From the NCBI RefSeq assembly GCF_007558825.1, contig NZ_VLTK01000003.1, positions 1-64,000 on the forward strand: a stretch of 64,000 nt of DNA, written 5' to 3'. Positions 9,165 to 18,111 of this stretch are shown in pieces. Made by a program: the position numbers and the translations under genes. The notes beneath the pieces are model-generated. The model was not told the DNA's origin. It searched no databases and saw only the letters and a program-made list of their open reading frames with translations. Position 1 is the first letter of the stretch. Every line of letters starts with the position of its first letter. This DNA is from Brevibacterium aurantiacum. Lineage in GTDB: Bacteria > Actinomycetota > Actinomycetes > Actinomycetales > Brevibacteriaceae.

Positions 9165-9473
9165 TCACCCGGTGCGGCCGCATCGACGGCATACGAAAGC
9201 GCCAACGACAGACCGAGGAAGATCGAACACCTGACCACACCCGTCAACACACGCAACCGAACACACCTCGTACTCGGCCTCCCAGCCGTCGGATTCGTCT
9301 ATCCCCTCATAGCTCCAAGGAGACACCAGCGTCACCTCATGGCCGAGCTTTCGACGATGCCTCAGATGTTCCTGAGCTTCGCCTCGTTCACCTCGGCAAA
9401 TCGTGATTGCCAGTGAAGGCATCACTCCGAACTGAATGGTTTTCACGGGAGAGCTATCGGCGGTTGTTGCCAC
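9165..9473 (-). CDS. Small zinc-ribbon-like protein, 102 aa
   Basis: GTG 9473 follows AAGGA at 7-base spacing. The C-terminus contains two Cys pairs (CVDGC and CRRC) separated by about 17 residues, as in a zinc ribbon. The middle contains LGHEVTLVSPWSYEG and is acidic. Codon usage is GC-rich at third positions in this frame. It follows the small gene at 9688-9966 and the zinc-ribbon nuclease on the same strand. Function unknown. Confidence 0.45.
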   Translation of the reverse strand: MATTADSSPVKTIQFGVMPSLAITICRGERGEAQEHLRHRRKLGHEVTLVSPWSYEGIDESDGWEAEYEVCSVACVDGCGQVFDLPRSVVGAFVCRRCGRTG

Positions 9474-9687
9474 GATCGGTTCCTTCCGTACATGCCTTGC
9501 GCCAAGTGCGCCTCACCTAGACCTGGTGTGGGGATGTCCGACGGCTCGCCATCACACCTCGGCGGCAAACTATAGGCAGCGGCATTCGGAGATCCCGCAG
9601 GCGCCAAGCCCGAGTCCCGTTGCCGCTCGTGTCATAGGAGTTGGTGCCCCTTGATCGGCTTGGCAATGGCACTGGGGGAGTTCTGGA

Positions 9688-9966
9688 CTACCTGGCTTCG
9701 GTCTCGTCATGGACTCGAACGGTGAGCTCGTCGTTGCCACACAAGGGTTGGACATCGAGGGCCTATCCACCATCAGCGTCTCGAGACATGACAACGACCA
9801 CAGCCGTAGCGCCTTCATCGTCGTCGAAGTCGACCTTGCCGATATCCTCGTGCTCTCCCGCAGACATCGCCGCAATCACTGAGCTACGGTCGGGCTGCCA
9901 CAGCTTGGGCTCCAAGCGAGAGCCGGTGTCATAAGGCGTCAGCGTCGGGGTCGCATAATGGGCCAT
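9688..9966 (-). pseudogene. Small acidic protein split by an in-frame TAG
   Basis: ATG 9966 is preceded by a near-ideal GAGGAGG. The open frame gives 67 aa (MAHYATPTLTPYDTG... ending VVVVMSRDADGG), then TAG at 9763-9765, and the same frame continues for 24 convincing codons (ALDVQPLCGNDELTVRVHDE...) to a second TAG at 9688-9690. The likely ancestor is a 92-aa protein with a nonsense mutation, perhaps from TGG. The 67-aa product may still be made. Family unknown. Confidence 0.5.
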
Positions 9967-10079
9967 GGTGTCCTCCTCGAAGGTGGTCAAATTTCCTATC
10001 AACCAACCAAGAGATGGGGGAGGCACTTGGTTCGGGATCGACGACGAGCCGGTCTGTGCGACGGTGTGACCTAGACCGG

Positions 10080-11819
10080 CTACTTCTGTCTCTTCCCCAT
10101 CCAGTCTTCAATAGTCGCAACTATGCGACTGATGTCATCAGTGAGCCCATAGGCGACCAGTTCGAGATAGTGATCAGACGAGACTGGCAATGAGCCCAAT
10201 GGATGCTCGCGCAAGCGAACGACGTTGTAATCCGCGGCGATGAGATCGAGACTCTTCTTAGTGTCGGTCTCCGACTTCTCTGCGTGCCAGTACGAACCGT
10301 CGTACTCGACGACGACTGACCGGCTGCCATCATCGGCCTCGATCACAATGTCTGGCCGCCACGCTCGCGCGTGAGTGAACTTCTGGCTCCGGATCAACAG
10401 TCCCGAATGCACCGATGGAAATATCGCCGACAGTGCCTCGAGGTATGCCAACTCAATCTTCGACTTCCCTGCGACCGAACACTCTGGGCACAGTGAACCG
10501 TTCGTGCGCGAAGCGGTCGTCGCCTGCCAGCGATGTCCAGACTTACACACCCATTCAGGGGTGTATCCGCGAGTCTGCCCCGTCGGTCGAACTTGCCACG
10601 CCGTCTGCGGATTCGACGGTGACCATTCGTCCGCAATATCTGGATAGTGATAAGCCAACGAGTCGAGGATTGACTCACAGCGAGGGCAGCGGAGGCGTTC
10701 GCGCTTGTCGCGTGCCCCCGGTGTGTCTTGCCACTCAAAGCCACAGTTAGGGTCACGCCACCAAACCATTCGCCCCGAATCCGGCGACAAGGCTGCCATG
10801 AGGATCTTCCCATTGCGATTGGGATGAAACTGCTCGGCAAGCTCGGCAGACATCCTGGGTTCCTCGGGGTTAGCTATTGCCTCCGCAAAGAGAGCACGCT
10901 TTGTCTCCTGACCTCGACACACCGGACACTTCTTCAGCATTGGTCGCCGTCGCACCATATGTCCGGCCTCGCAAGTGAACATGAACTGATCGAAGGTGTT
11001 GATCGGGATGGTGGCGGGATCGCGTTCGTCAGCCCAGTAGACAACGACCTCAGGAACATCGGCCACGCTCAGATCATCGTATTGACGTCGTTCAGAATGT
11101 ATCTCGGACATTCTCCGCTTGAGACACTCCGGGCACCGCCACATCGATGCCGGTGATTTCACGAATTGATGGCCGAACTCCGGGCACCGCCAATGAATCT
11201 TCCGGGTCGCCTTCTCCTGCGTCGTCAGCCAATCCTGTTCTGAATTGAGGTCATGATCCCACCAGGACAAATATTCCGAGCTCGAGTCCTTGAACAGCTT
11301 CGAAGTGCCCGGCTTCCTTGGGGGAGTGCGACGAGCCCTGCTCTTCCGGCATGAGCACCCGCCCATGTTGCCAACGCTACGGGCTTCAATCTTCCCGCAG
11401 GTTCGACATTGCACACGATGTGGATCGCCCTGCATCGACGGCGAAAAGCATGGCCCTAAATATTCGTAACCTCGTTCGCGAGCAGCTAGACGAACCATAC
11501 TGATATCTTCGACAACAGTAGGCGGGCCGCTGTATAAAGAACGGTTCCACTGCCACCAGAAGCACGCACGACACGGCTTCTCAGAGTCCACCTTCTCGAT
11601 AATGTAGTCCAGGCGGTAGTGAGCCACCGTGCCACAGACCAGGCATTCGGTAAGCCAGTAGGCTGTTGCTTTGCCGGGGAAGTCATCGACTGCTTTCAGC
11701 CCCGCTCGATTGAGCAAAGACCCAAGATGCTCAAGACACCACGTTGGTTTCGTCCGAGTCGAGAATGCACCCAGCTCCGAGCACTCTTCCCACTGACAGA
11801 CCGCTTGGGCCACCGCCAC
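10080..11819 (-). CDS. Multi-zinc-ribbon protein with C-terminal PD-(D/E)xK nuclease
   Basis: A 579-aa protein built from repeated treble-clef/zinc-ribbon units with paired CxxC motifs: CLVCGT, CRACFW, CRTCGK, CPECLKRR, CPVCRG, CPRCES and CPECS. One unit has the W-xP-x-N...GHxW...CPxC pattern of the probable zinc-ribbon (DUF4379-like) family. Residues about 470-560 form a nuclease-like domain resembling DUF559/Vsr, with RPDIVIEADDG, then VVVEYDGSYWH, a downstream KKSLDLIAADYNVVRLRE, and D/E/K residues in PD-(D/E)xK order. The start is GTG 11819 or GTG 11813 behind GGAGG. This architecture is found in phages and mobile elements and could act in DNA cleavage or defence; the role is inferred. 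Confidence 0.65.
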   Translation of the reverse strand: MAVAQAVCQWEECSELGAFSTRTKPTWCLEHLGSLLNRAGLKAVDDFPGKATAYWLTECLVCGTVAHYRLDYIIEKVDSEKPCRACFWWQWNRSLYSGPPTVVEDISMVRLAARERGYEYLGPCFSPSMQGDPHRVQCRTCGKIEARSVGNMGGCSCRKSRARRTPPRKPGTSKLFKDSSSEYLSWWDHDLNSEQDWLTTQEKATRKIHWRCPEFGHQFVKSPASMWRCPECLKRRMSEIHSERRQYDDLSVADVPEVVVYWADERDPATIPINTFDQFMFTCEAGHMVRRRPMLKKCPVCRGQETKRALFAEAIANPEEPRMSAELAEQFHPNRNGKILMAALSPDSGRMVWWRDPNCGFEWQDTPGARDKRERLRCPRCESILDSLAYHYPDIADEWSPSNPQTAWQVRPTGQTRGYTPEWVCKSGHRWQATTASRTNGSLCPECSVAGKSKIELAYLEALSAIFPSVHSGLLIRSQKFTHARAWRPDIVIEADDGSRSVVVEYDGSYWHAEKSETDTKKSLDLIAADYNVVRLREHPLGSLPVSSDHYLELVAYGLTDDISRIVATIEDWMGKRQK

Positions 11820-11911
11820 CCACCTCCGCCTTCACTCACCGTTGACGAGACTTCTCGCCCTCACCACCTCTGATCATAGACAGAAGTAGTGGCAGAAGAG
11901 GTCTCGACTGT

Positions 11912-12181
11912 CTAACGCTTGACCGACCTCACGGTTATGACCACCCAAGCAACGACTGACATCACCCACACGACGATCAACACCTGAGCGATGATGAACA
12001 CCATTCCGAACGCGGCAATCGCAACGTCGCCAAGCACCGGCACCCACCGAGCCAAGCCGAGAGTGGCAACCATGCCGACACTGAATCCCGACAGCAGACC
12101 CCACGCCAGCTTCAACGCCGAACGGACGAGAATCTGCGACCTCGACGCTGACCGAACCTCACCATTTCGCACAACAGACAC
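11912..12181 (-). CDS. Small two-TM membrane protein, 89 aa
   Basis: GTG 12181 lies 4 bases after GGAGG. The product has a basic N-terminus, then hydrophobic segments at about 28-45 (WGLLSGFSVGMVATLGLA) and 52-85 (VAIAAFGMVFIIAQVLIV and VMSVVAWVVITV), then a basic end. It precedes the zinc-ribbon nuclease on the same strand and could be its membrane partner, but no family is recognised. Confidence 0.55.
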   Translation of the reverse strand: MSVVRNGEVRSASRSQILVRSALKLAWGLLSGFSVGMVATLGLARWVPVLGDVAIAAFGMVFIIAQVLIVVWVMSVVAWVVITVRSVKR

Positions 12182-13193
12182 GTGACCTCCAGAGCAACAG
12201 ATAATCCATCACCCGGATCAGAGATGCGGCCACCGCCATGGTTCATCCTCGACAATGCCGCACGTAGAGAAGACATGAACCCAACCACGACCACCCGGCA
12301 GCTCGGAACAGACCACGGTAGTGGCAAAGTCACCGACGCGACCGGACTGCCCAGGCCGGGAGCAAACGCTGCGGCGGTAGCCGCCGAGCGTGATAGCCGA
12401 CTAGTAAAGAGGGCTCCGCCCTGGCGGGCGTCGCCTGGAGCGCAGCGTTTCTTTTCGCCGCGAAGCGGCCTCGTTTCGTCCCTTAGTCCCAATGCGTCAC
12501 CGACAGTTCAACTATTCGTCCCCGACAACCTGCGCGTACGCCAGCTAACCGGCAACACTGAACCTCTATAGATCAAGCCAGCAGGCAGACCAACCCCGAA
12601 CCCAGCCACGCAGTCAAAGCAACACCTCTCTTCAACTTCACACCGGTATCGGTACGCAACCCACTCGCCCATTTCACACATCACCTGCACTCAGCCACGC
12701 ACTTACTTGGTCACACGCTTGCGTGTGCAGCCGGAGGCTGATGCTTGACTCTCCTGATTGGTTACACCGTTTTCTTTATCGACTTCATGTCACACCTGCC
12801 GCAGCAGGCCACGCTGCGCGTGAGTCCCGTTCCGGCCCAGTTCGATCACCATCTAGGTCCTTTACGCCTTCCCCGCCATACGGCCAGTTGGGCATAGCCG
12901 GAGGCTTATTTGTAGTAGAGGGTCATTGACCGGGGTCAGCCGAGCGAGCTTTTCGAATGCCAGGAGCGGGGATGTTCGAATGGAGGTAGAACAAGAAGTA
13001 TTGGGTTATTGACACGCTCTTTTCAGCTCCAATTTTTCACCTCCGATCACTCGGTTTTTCCGGACTGGTTGGCTTCCACTATCGCGGCTGCGACCTCGCA
13101 CGACAGATGAGTTCACCCTGATTCTGCTTTGTGAGGAGCCACCCCTGTGGGTGTGATCGACAGATTGGATGAAGGACAACGCTGGCACTCCGA
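12182..13193. other. Hairpin-rich non-coding region before the transfer module
   Basis: About 1 kb without a credible gene. Around 12407-12475 short perfect hairpins cluster: GGGC-TCC-GCCC, GGCG-N5-CGCC, and GCCGC-GAA-GCGGC, whose core GCGAAGC is a known very stable DNA mini-hairpin. Further on are GGTCA-T-TGACC (about 12918) and two TTCGAATG boxes (about 12953 and 12975). Position and structure fit a transfer origin, a replication origin or single-strand start site, by inference only. A GTG at 13147 with GAGGAG upstream is open in frame with the downstream ATPase but is probably not its start. Confidence 0.45.
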
Positions 13194-13220
13194 CGACTGC
13201 GCCGGACTTCTGCGCATAGA
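13194..13220 (+). promoter_or_regulatory. Element promoter P1 (CGACTG-N15-CATAGA)
   Basis: CGACTG 13194-13199 and CATAGA 13215-13220, with the same hexamers and spacing as at 43862 and 48576. ATG 13228 lies 7 bases after the -10, implying a leaderless transcript starting at or near that codon. Confidence 0.65.
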
Positions 13221-13227
13221 TATGGGT

Positions 13228-15741
13228 ATGGACAGTTTCGACTCATCTCACATCAACGTGCGCACCTTTGTACCGACCACCCAGGCCCGGTTAGACCCGG
13301 CGACGTTCAACCAATCGGCCCAGGCTGCGATCCGGGTGGCAGCGGAAAAAGGCTCGGCTGCACTCGTGGTCACAAAGCGGGAAGCCGGTGTAGCCTCCTA
13401 CCTCGTCGTCGATGGTGACCTCAACGCTCATCAGGCAGCCGGACTGGTCGGCAGAGCCCTCGGCGCCAAGGTCGAGACCGTCGACGAGACGTGGGCCGAG
13501 AACTTCAAGAGCTCCTACATTTCAGTTCTCGAAGTCGACGAGGACACGACTATCGGTCGCTACGCCCAGGTGGGTGCCGATCACTTGGAGTTCGCCCGCC
13601 AGGTTGCAGCATCCCTGTCCGTCGGCGACTGGGTGGCAGTGACTTTTCGTTCCCCGACAAAACGGGAGAACAAGCGGTGGACGAAGTGGCTGGACTTCAA
13701 CGCCGGGCACGGTTCAGGTTCCCACCACTCACGGGATACCAATGCCGTGATCGTCTCACTATTCTCCGGCTCACATGAGGGCCACGACCATTCCAACACC
13801 ATCTTGACGAATGTCGCAGGTTCCATGGTTGGTCTCGACCTCGATACTCATCCTCGTGCGGTGAAATCGTCGAGGCGGCTCCTGATTCCACAGGTGGCTG
13901 CGCTGTTGAGCCTGGGAGTCATCGGCTACCGCAGTGCCATCAGTGCGAAAGTGGCCAGCCTTGACGGTGACTTCTGGGTGGGGTTGTCGGCGTGGGTGAA
14001 CCCGACGATGATCTTCATGGTCTTCGGGATCGTCTTCGCCGCCTGCGCCATCGTGTGGTACCTGCGTTTCTCTGACCGGTGGCCTAGCTCGACGCGAGGT
14101 CTATGGCTGGACATGACAGCAGGGGTGTTCCCTGCACCGAAGAGGGGTAGTCGACGAATCCGGGCGCCTCATAAGGAGACTCTGAACCCGGACAAGACGA
14201 TCAAGCGTGAAGAATTCGCTGGTGATTACCCGCTCGATCGGTGGTCTTTCAAGGCCGCGGCTTCCGTTTTCACTTCGATTGCCGCTCCGGCTTCGGGCGC
14301 ATTGTCGGGTCAGTCGCAAACGGAGATGCGCATTGTTCCACCGCCGCTGCTTGAGCGTGTTGGCCCAATCGTCGGCACTGCGCCAGATGACGGTAACTCA
14401 GCCCACCTCTTCGCCTCCCAACTCCAGTACGGCGTTGCCCTGATCGGCGAACGAGGATCGGGTAAGTCGCAATTGGCCAGAGCGCTGTTTGGCTTCGACA
14501 TCCTCGAACAGATGTGCCCGTCCGGGCTTCCCGGCTTCCCCGGTGAGAAGAACTCACTCATCGCCTTCGAGAACAAGGGACCAGATGGGGCCAAGCACTA
14601 CCTTGACTGGGCGGCCGCCCTTGGGCAGACGGCTGTTCTCATCGACGTTGCAGACACCAATACGTTTGGCATCGACTTCACCGCCACGGGTGGGTCGATG
14701 AGCTCGCGGGCGAATGAGTTCGTCGATGCGCTGGTCTATGCCTTCGAAGATGGCGCCATTCAGTCACGCGCGAGGACATCGCTGGGCCAGATCTTCACCC
14801 TCGCCTTGGCAGTTGAAGCCACACCAGAGATCACGGCCTCAGCCAATGAGAACCTCGAGCCCCTGGAACCGGTCATCGAATCAGGCCGCTCATTCGTCTA
14901 CTACGCCTACGTCCTCTCGGGCGGAACCGGTGGCGGTGATGTAATCGCTAAGCGGCTTCATGCTTCCATCAAGGCCTACGCCGGTGACAACCCGGACAAT
15001 GACGCGGTCGTCGAAGCGATGACGTATGGATCCTACCCGTTCACGAAGACCCCGTCTGAGCGGCTGAAAATGTTTGAGTCCTCGCAGACGAAGCTGTCTC
15101 AGTTGGCCGAGATGGAAGGGTGGTTCACCCCCAAGAGGTCGAAGGTCACCTGGCATCAGGTGGTCACCGCATTCCGTCCGACCGTGCTCAACTTCGGTCA
15201 GTCCATCTCGGGTGAACAGGTTGCTGAACGAAACACGAAGCTGATGTCGTCAATGGCCCTCTACACCTTGCAGCGTCAGATTGAACGCACCTGTTCAGGC
15301 TGGGAGGAGTTGAAGCAGTGGGTCTCGATCTACGCCGATGAGCTCTCATTGCTGGCAGGGTCAACAGCTGAGCCAGTCGTCTGGTTCCAGGACAAGGGGC
15401 GTTCTTTCGGTGTGAGAACCATCTTTGCCACTCAGCGTCAGACCCAGCTGATGAGCGAGGTCGCCGACATGCTGTTGTCGATGAAGACCCTCATCGCCTA
15501 CAAGCAGCGCAACCCAGACATCATCGACAAGCTTGTGCGCATCCTCGACCCCAACGGTGAGGACTGGAGAGCAAGCGATATCACGAGCCTGCCGAACTTC
15601 ACGGCAGCAGTGAAGACGTCGACCAATGTCAACGATCTCCCCGCATTCACTCTCTCGGTCGAGAACTTTGAAGCCGAACGAGCAGCCTTTGCCACCAGGC
15701 AGGGCTACCAACTACCAACCACGACAGAAGGCGCTGCATGA
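13228..15741 (+). CDS. Membrane-anchored coupling-protein-like ATPase, 837 aa
   Basis: A P-loop ATPase resembling type IV coupling proteins (VirD4/TraG/TraD class). An N-terminal soluble domain (1-210) is followed by TM helices at about 218-236 and 257-278. Walker A GERGSGKS is at about 407-414 and Walker B IYADE at about 701-705, with a downstream IFATQRQTQLM segment typical of coupling proteins. It probably brings the relaxosome DNA to the transfer channel. I place the start at ATG 13228 because CGACTG-N15-CATAGA ends 7 bases upstream; the longer GTG 13147 start would place this promoter inside the gene. The stop overlaps the next start (ATGA). Confidence 0.75.
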   Translation: MDSFDSSHINVRTFVPTTQARLDPATFNQSAQAAIRVAAEKGSAALVVTKREAGVASYLVVDGDLNAHQAAGLVGRALGAKVETVDETWAENFKSSYISVLEVDEDTTIGRYAQVGADHLEFARQVAASLSVGDWVAVTFRSPTKRENKRWTKWLDFNAGHGSGSHHSRDTNAVIVSLFSGSHEGHDHSNTILTNVAGSMVGLDLDTHPRAVKSSRRLLIPQVAALLSLGVIGYRSAISAKVASLDGDFWVGLSAWVNPTMIFMVFGIVFAACAIVWYLRFSDRWPSSTRGLWLDMTAGVFPAPKRGSRRIRAPHKETLNPDKTIKREEFAGDYPLDRWSFKAAASVFTSIAAPASGALSGQSQTEMRIVPPPLLERVGPIVGTAPDDGNSAHLFASQLQYGVALIGERGSGKSQLARALFGFDILEQMCPSGLPGFPGEKNSLIAFENKGPDGAKHYLDWAAALGQTAVLIDVADTNTFGIDFTATGGSMSSRANEFVDALVYAFEDGAIQSRARTSLGQIFTLALAVEATPEITASANENLEPLEPVIESGRSFVYYAYVLSGGTGGGDVIAKRLHASIKAYAGDNPDNDAVVEAMTYGSYPFTKTPSERLKMFESSQTKLSQLAEMEGWFTPKRSKVTWHQVVTAFRPTVLNFGQSISGEQVAERNTKLMSSMALYTLQRQIERTCSGWEELKQWVSIYADELSLLAGSTAEPVVWFQDKGRSFGVRTIFATQRQTQLMSEVADMLLSMKTLIAYKQRNPDIIDKLVRILDPNGEDWRASDITSLPNFTAAVKTSTNVNDLPAFTLSVENFEAERAAFATRQGYQLPTTTEGAA

Positions 15742-17138
15742 AACTCTCGTCTCTCTCCTCTCCCATCGCCGATACCGGGTTTGCCGCCCACGACCGTATA
15801 GACCCATTCTATGACGGACTGTGGACCCGTGGCTCCCAGGGATTGTGGACGAGGTTCTCTGAAGCCAAAGCTCAACAACGTGCGGGGTTGGTGCGGTTGC
15901 CTAAGTACCTCGATATTGGCAAAGAGGAGGCGATGGCTCGAGTCACAAGCACCAACCAGTGGGGGCTGAAGCTGGCGTTCCTCTCAACTCTGGACGCCTA
16001 CCGCACGGTCACGGCTGAGCAGATGGTGGCGATTACTGGGGGCACATTCCATCTCAATCACTCCTCACCGTTTGTCCCTGGGATGTTTGCCTCCGGCATG
16101 GTCGATATCGGGCGGGTCTCATCGCCGTTGGCTCCTGGCCGCGCTGGCAGACTTGGCTACCTTTATCGCCCCTGCCGATCGAGCGTCTTCGATCGTGACT
16201 TCGCCAAGCATCTGACCTACCCAGAATTGGTGTCGGTCACCGGTGGTCAACCATGGACTTCCGGTGGATTCTACGACCGGCACAACACCCTTTCGACTGA
16301 ATTGATGTTGCGATTGGCCGAGTACACCGACATTGCAACCATGTTGGGGGAGAAGTTCTCAACTTTCGACATGCTCTTTGGTACCGGCGTCGGCCGAGCG
16401 CCGCTGAAGACGAACCGCCGTGGTGATGGCGTCATCATTCGCCCTGACGGGACACGGGTGGTGTTTGAAGTGACCGCGTCCATGTCACCGGGTTCGTTTG
16501 AAGCCAAGGTCAACAAGTGGGCCGAATTCTTCGACGCCTATCCATATGAGTCCAATGGTGTCGTCGTTTGTTTCGTCATAGCCAACCCGACACAAGAGAT
16601 GCCATCACATTCGAAAGTGGTCCGCACATCTTTGAAGCAGGCATTGCGCAAGGCATCGTCGCAGAATCCCGGCTCCGGTCGAGTCCGTTCACGCCACCGC
16701 ATGTTCTTCACTGACTGGCAAGACTGGTTCCCTGCACGTGGCGAAGTCTCGACTGATTTCCTCGATATGGTCGCCTATCGACCGTCAGTTGAGGTCGACG
16801 GCCCGGACGAGGAATGTTCGCTGCTCCTGGATGATTCTCTTGACTTGCGCAATCCGAGCTTCGAACCTCTGGCAGTCGTAGACAATGCTGCTGGACTTCG
16901 CCAGACCCCGCTGTGGTTGCGTGCCGGGAAGCAGCCGACTCAGATCGTCGACACCGAGGTGGAGGCCGCAGGTCTGGCCGATCACCCCGCGCTGGAGCCT
17001 GATCGCCGCAGAACTCGATTCGGTCAGACCCTTCCACCGCCGCGCTTGCGCACCATCACCCATAATCTTCCGCCGCGAGCGACATCGTCGAAACAGTGGG
17101 CCGACTACCGCCGACTCATCGAGGGAGAAGGGGCATAG
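15738..17138 (+). CDS. Replic_Relax-like protein, 466 aa
   Basis: The N-terminal half carries a winged-helix-like segment (LAFLSTLDAYRTVTAEQM). The middle has GVIIRPDGTRVVFEVTASM followed by FEAKVNKWAEFF, a D...E...K nuclease-like core seen in replication-relaxation (Replic_Relax) proteins of actinobacterial plasmids and conjugative elements. It is therefore a candidate relaxase-accessory or origin-processing protein. It overlaps the upstream ATPase by 4 bases, so the two are coupled. Its terminal TAG is part of the CATAGA box of the next promoter. The C-terminal tail is Pro/Arg-rich. No classical HUH motif is visible. Confidence 0.6.
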   Translation: MKLSSLSSPIADTGFAAHDRIDPFYDGLWTRGSQGLWTRFSEAKAQQRAGLVRLPKYLDIGKEEAMARVTSTNQWGLKLAFLSTLDAYRTVTAEQMVAITGGTFHLNHSSPFVPGMFASGMVDIGRVSSPLAPGRAGRLGYLYRPCRSSVFDRDFAKHLTYPELVSVTGGQPWTSGGFYDRHNTLSTELMLRLAEYTDIATMLGEKFSTFDMLFGTGVGRAPLKTNRRGDGVIIRPDGTRVVFEVTASMSPGSFEAKVNKWAEFFDAYPYESNGVVVCFVIANPTQEMPSHSKVVRTSLKQALRKASSQNPGSGRVRSRHRMFFTDWQDWFPARGEVSTDFLDMVAYRPSVEVDGPDEECSLLLDDSLDLRNPSFEPLAVVDNAAGLRQTPLWLRAGKQPTQIVDTEVEAAGLADHPALEPDRRRTRFGQTLPPPRLRTITHNLPPRATSSKQWADYRRLIEGEGA

Positions 17139-17139
17139 A
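17112..17139 (+). promoter_or_regulatory. Element promoter P2 (CGACTC-N16-CATAGA)
   Basis: CGACTC 17112-17117 and CATAGA 17134-17139. The box overlaps the stop codon of the preceding gene. It drives the operon from 17178, probably through 22847 or 23701. Confidence 0.65.
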
Positions 17140-17177
17140 CACAGTGAAACCAATTCGACTCAACGAAGGATTCCGAC

Positions 17178-17348
17178 ATGGCAGATAACGACGAGGACAA
17201 GAGCCGCTTTTCCAGGTGGCTCGACGATGTCCGATCGAACAAGCGCAGCGAGGTCAACTCCTTCTGGCAGTCGACGACCGGTGTGGTCGTGGCAATCATC
17301 TTCCTCTCGCTGATCGTCGCCGGTGCCATCGTTCGGGCATTCATCTAA
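17178..17348 (+). CDS. Small single-TM protein, 56 aa
   Basis: The ATG follows GAAGG at 8-base spacing. The N-terminal 30 residues are charged (MADNDEDKSRFSRWLDDVR) and a single TM helix follows (VVVAIIFLSLIVAGAIV). It is the first gene after element promoter P2 and only 10 bases before the NERD gene. It may be a small structural subunit of the transfer channel. Function unknown. Confidence 0.65.
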   Translation: MADNDEDKSRFSRWLDDVRSNKRSEVNSFWQSTTGVVVAIIFLSLIVAGAIVRAFI

Positions 17349-17358
17349 AGGAGCTGCC

Positions 17359-18111
17359 ATGTCAGGTGCAAGTTACGGGACCCCTGGTGGGTCGCTTGGT
17401 GAGGATGAAGACACATCCTGGGCGGCGAACAAAGCCGTCGCTGAGGTAGGCCGGATCGGAGAACAGATCGTGGGAAATATGCTCACCGACCTGGTTGTCG
17501 CAAGCGACGGTGCCGTCGTCCTACACGACCTGTCCATGCCGGCACATTGGTCGAAGGCCAACATCGACCACATCGTCATTACTGGTTCCACGGTCATCAT
17601 CATCGACGCAAAACGGTGGAAGCCCAGCGCCTATTACACTCTGCGATCGACTGCCTACCGGGGACTGTTCTCACACTTCAAGCACGCACAGAAGAACGGA
17701 ATGGGTCACGCTGCCGACTCGATCCAGTCGATGCTGTCCAAGCGGAACCTCTACGCCACGATCTCAACACCTTTGGTCGCGGTCGTTCCCACGGGCCCCG
17801 GTTTCATGTCGACTCACTTCCTCCGATTCCCACGGGCCGAGGTGGTTTCGAAGAAAGCTCTGGCTACTCGCGTCCGCCGCCCAATCCGCGACAACGGTCC
17901 TGCCGACCAGGGCATCGTCGATGCACTCTCATCTTTGCTCAAAGACTCTTCCGCCTATTCGACCTCAACGGGAACACTGCCTGTCAGCAATCAGGCGCCG
18001 GCCATTGACGCTCCGGTCACCCCAACATCGAAGGTCACCAACAACGTGACGTTCGTTGCAGGCGGCATTGCAGGTGACGAGACCAATAATGATGAAGAAG
18101 GGCGAGCATGA
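17359..18111 (+). CDS. NERD-domain protein, 250 aa
   Basis: ATG 17359 follows AAAGGAG. Residues about 28-110 match the nuclease-related domain: VGRIGEQIVGNML, HWSKANIDHIVI and VIIIDAKRWKP, giving the G/E...D...DAK pattern of the PD-(D/E)xK superfamily. Such domains are found in DNA-processing proteins of conjugative plasmids. The C-terminal 60 residues are Ser/Thr/Pro-rich and probably disordered. The stop overlaps the start of the large FtsK-like gene (ATGA), indicating tight coupling. Possibly processes DNA during transfer; activity is inferred. Confidence 0.7.
   Translation: MSGASYGTPGGSLGEDEDTSWAANKAVAEVGRIGEQIVGNMLTDLVVASDGAVVLHDLSMPAHWSKANIDHIVITGSTVIIIDAKRWKPSAYYTLRSTAYRGLFSHFKHAQKNGMGHAADSIQSMLSKRNLYATISTPLVAVVPTGPGFMSTHFLRFPRAEVVSKKALATRVRRPIRDNGPADQGIVDALSSLLKDSSAYSTSTGTLPVSNQAPAIDAPVTPTSKVTNNVTFVAGGIAGDETNNDEEGRA

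Noticed and set aside
9062..9406. Plus-strand 114-codon frame
   Set aside because: Arg/Pro/Thr-rich shadow of the minus-strand zinc-ribbon gene, which has a proper ribosome-binding site.
12112..12492. 126-codon minus-strand frame over the hairpin cluster
   Set aside because: Its sequence follows from GC-rich hairpins, has no ribosome-binding site and overlaps the membrane gene start at 12181.
13147..13227. GTG 13147 as start of the coupling ATPase
   Set aside because: It has GAGGAG upstream, but it would place an exact element promoter inside the coding region; ATG 13228 fits the leaderless pattern of sister genes.
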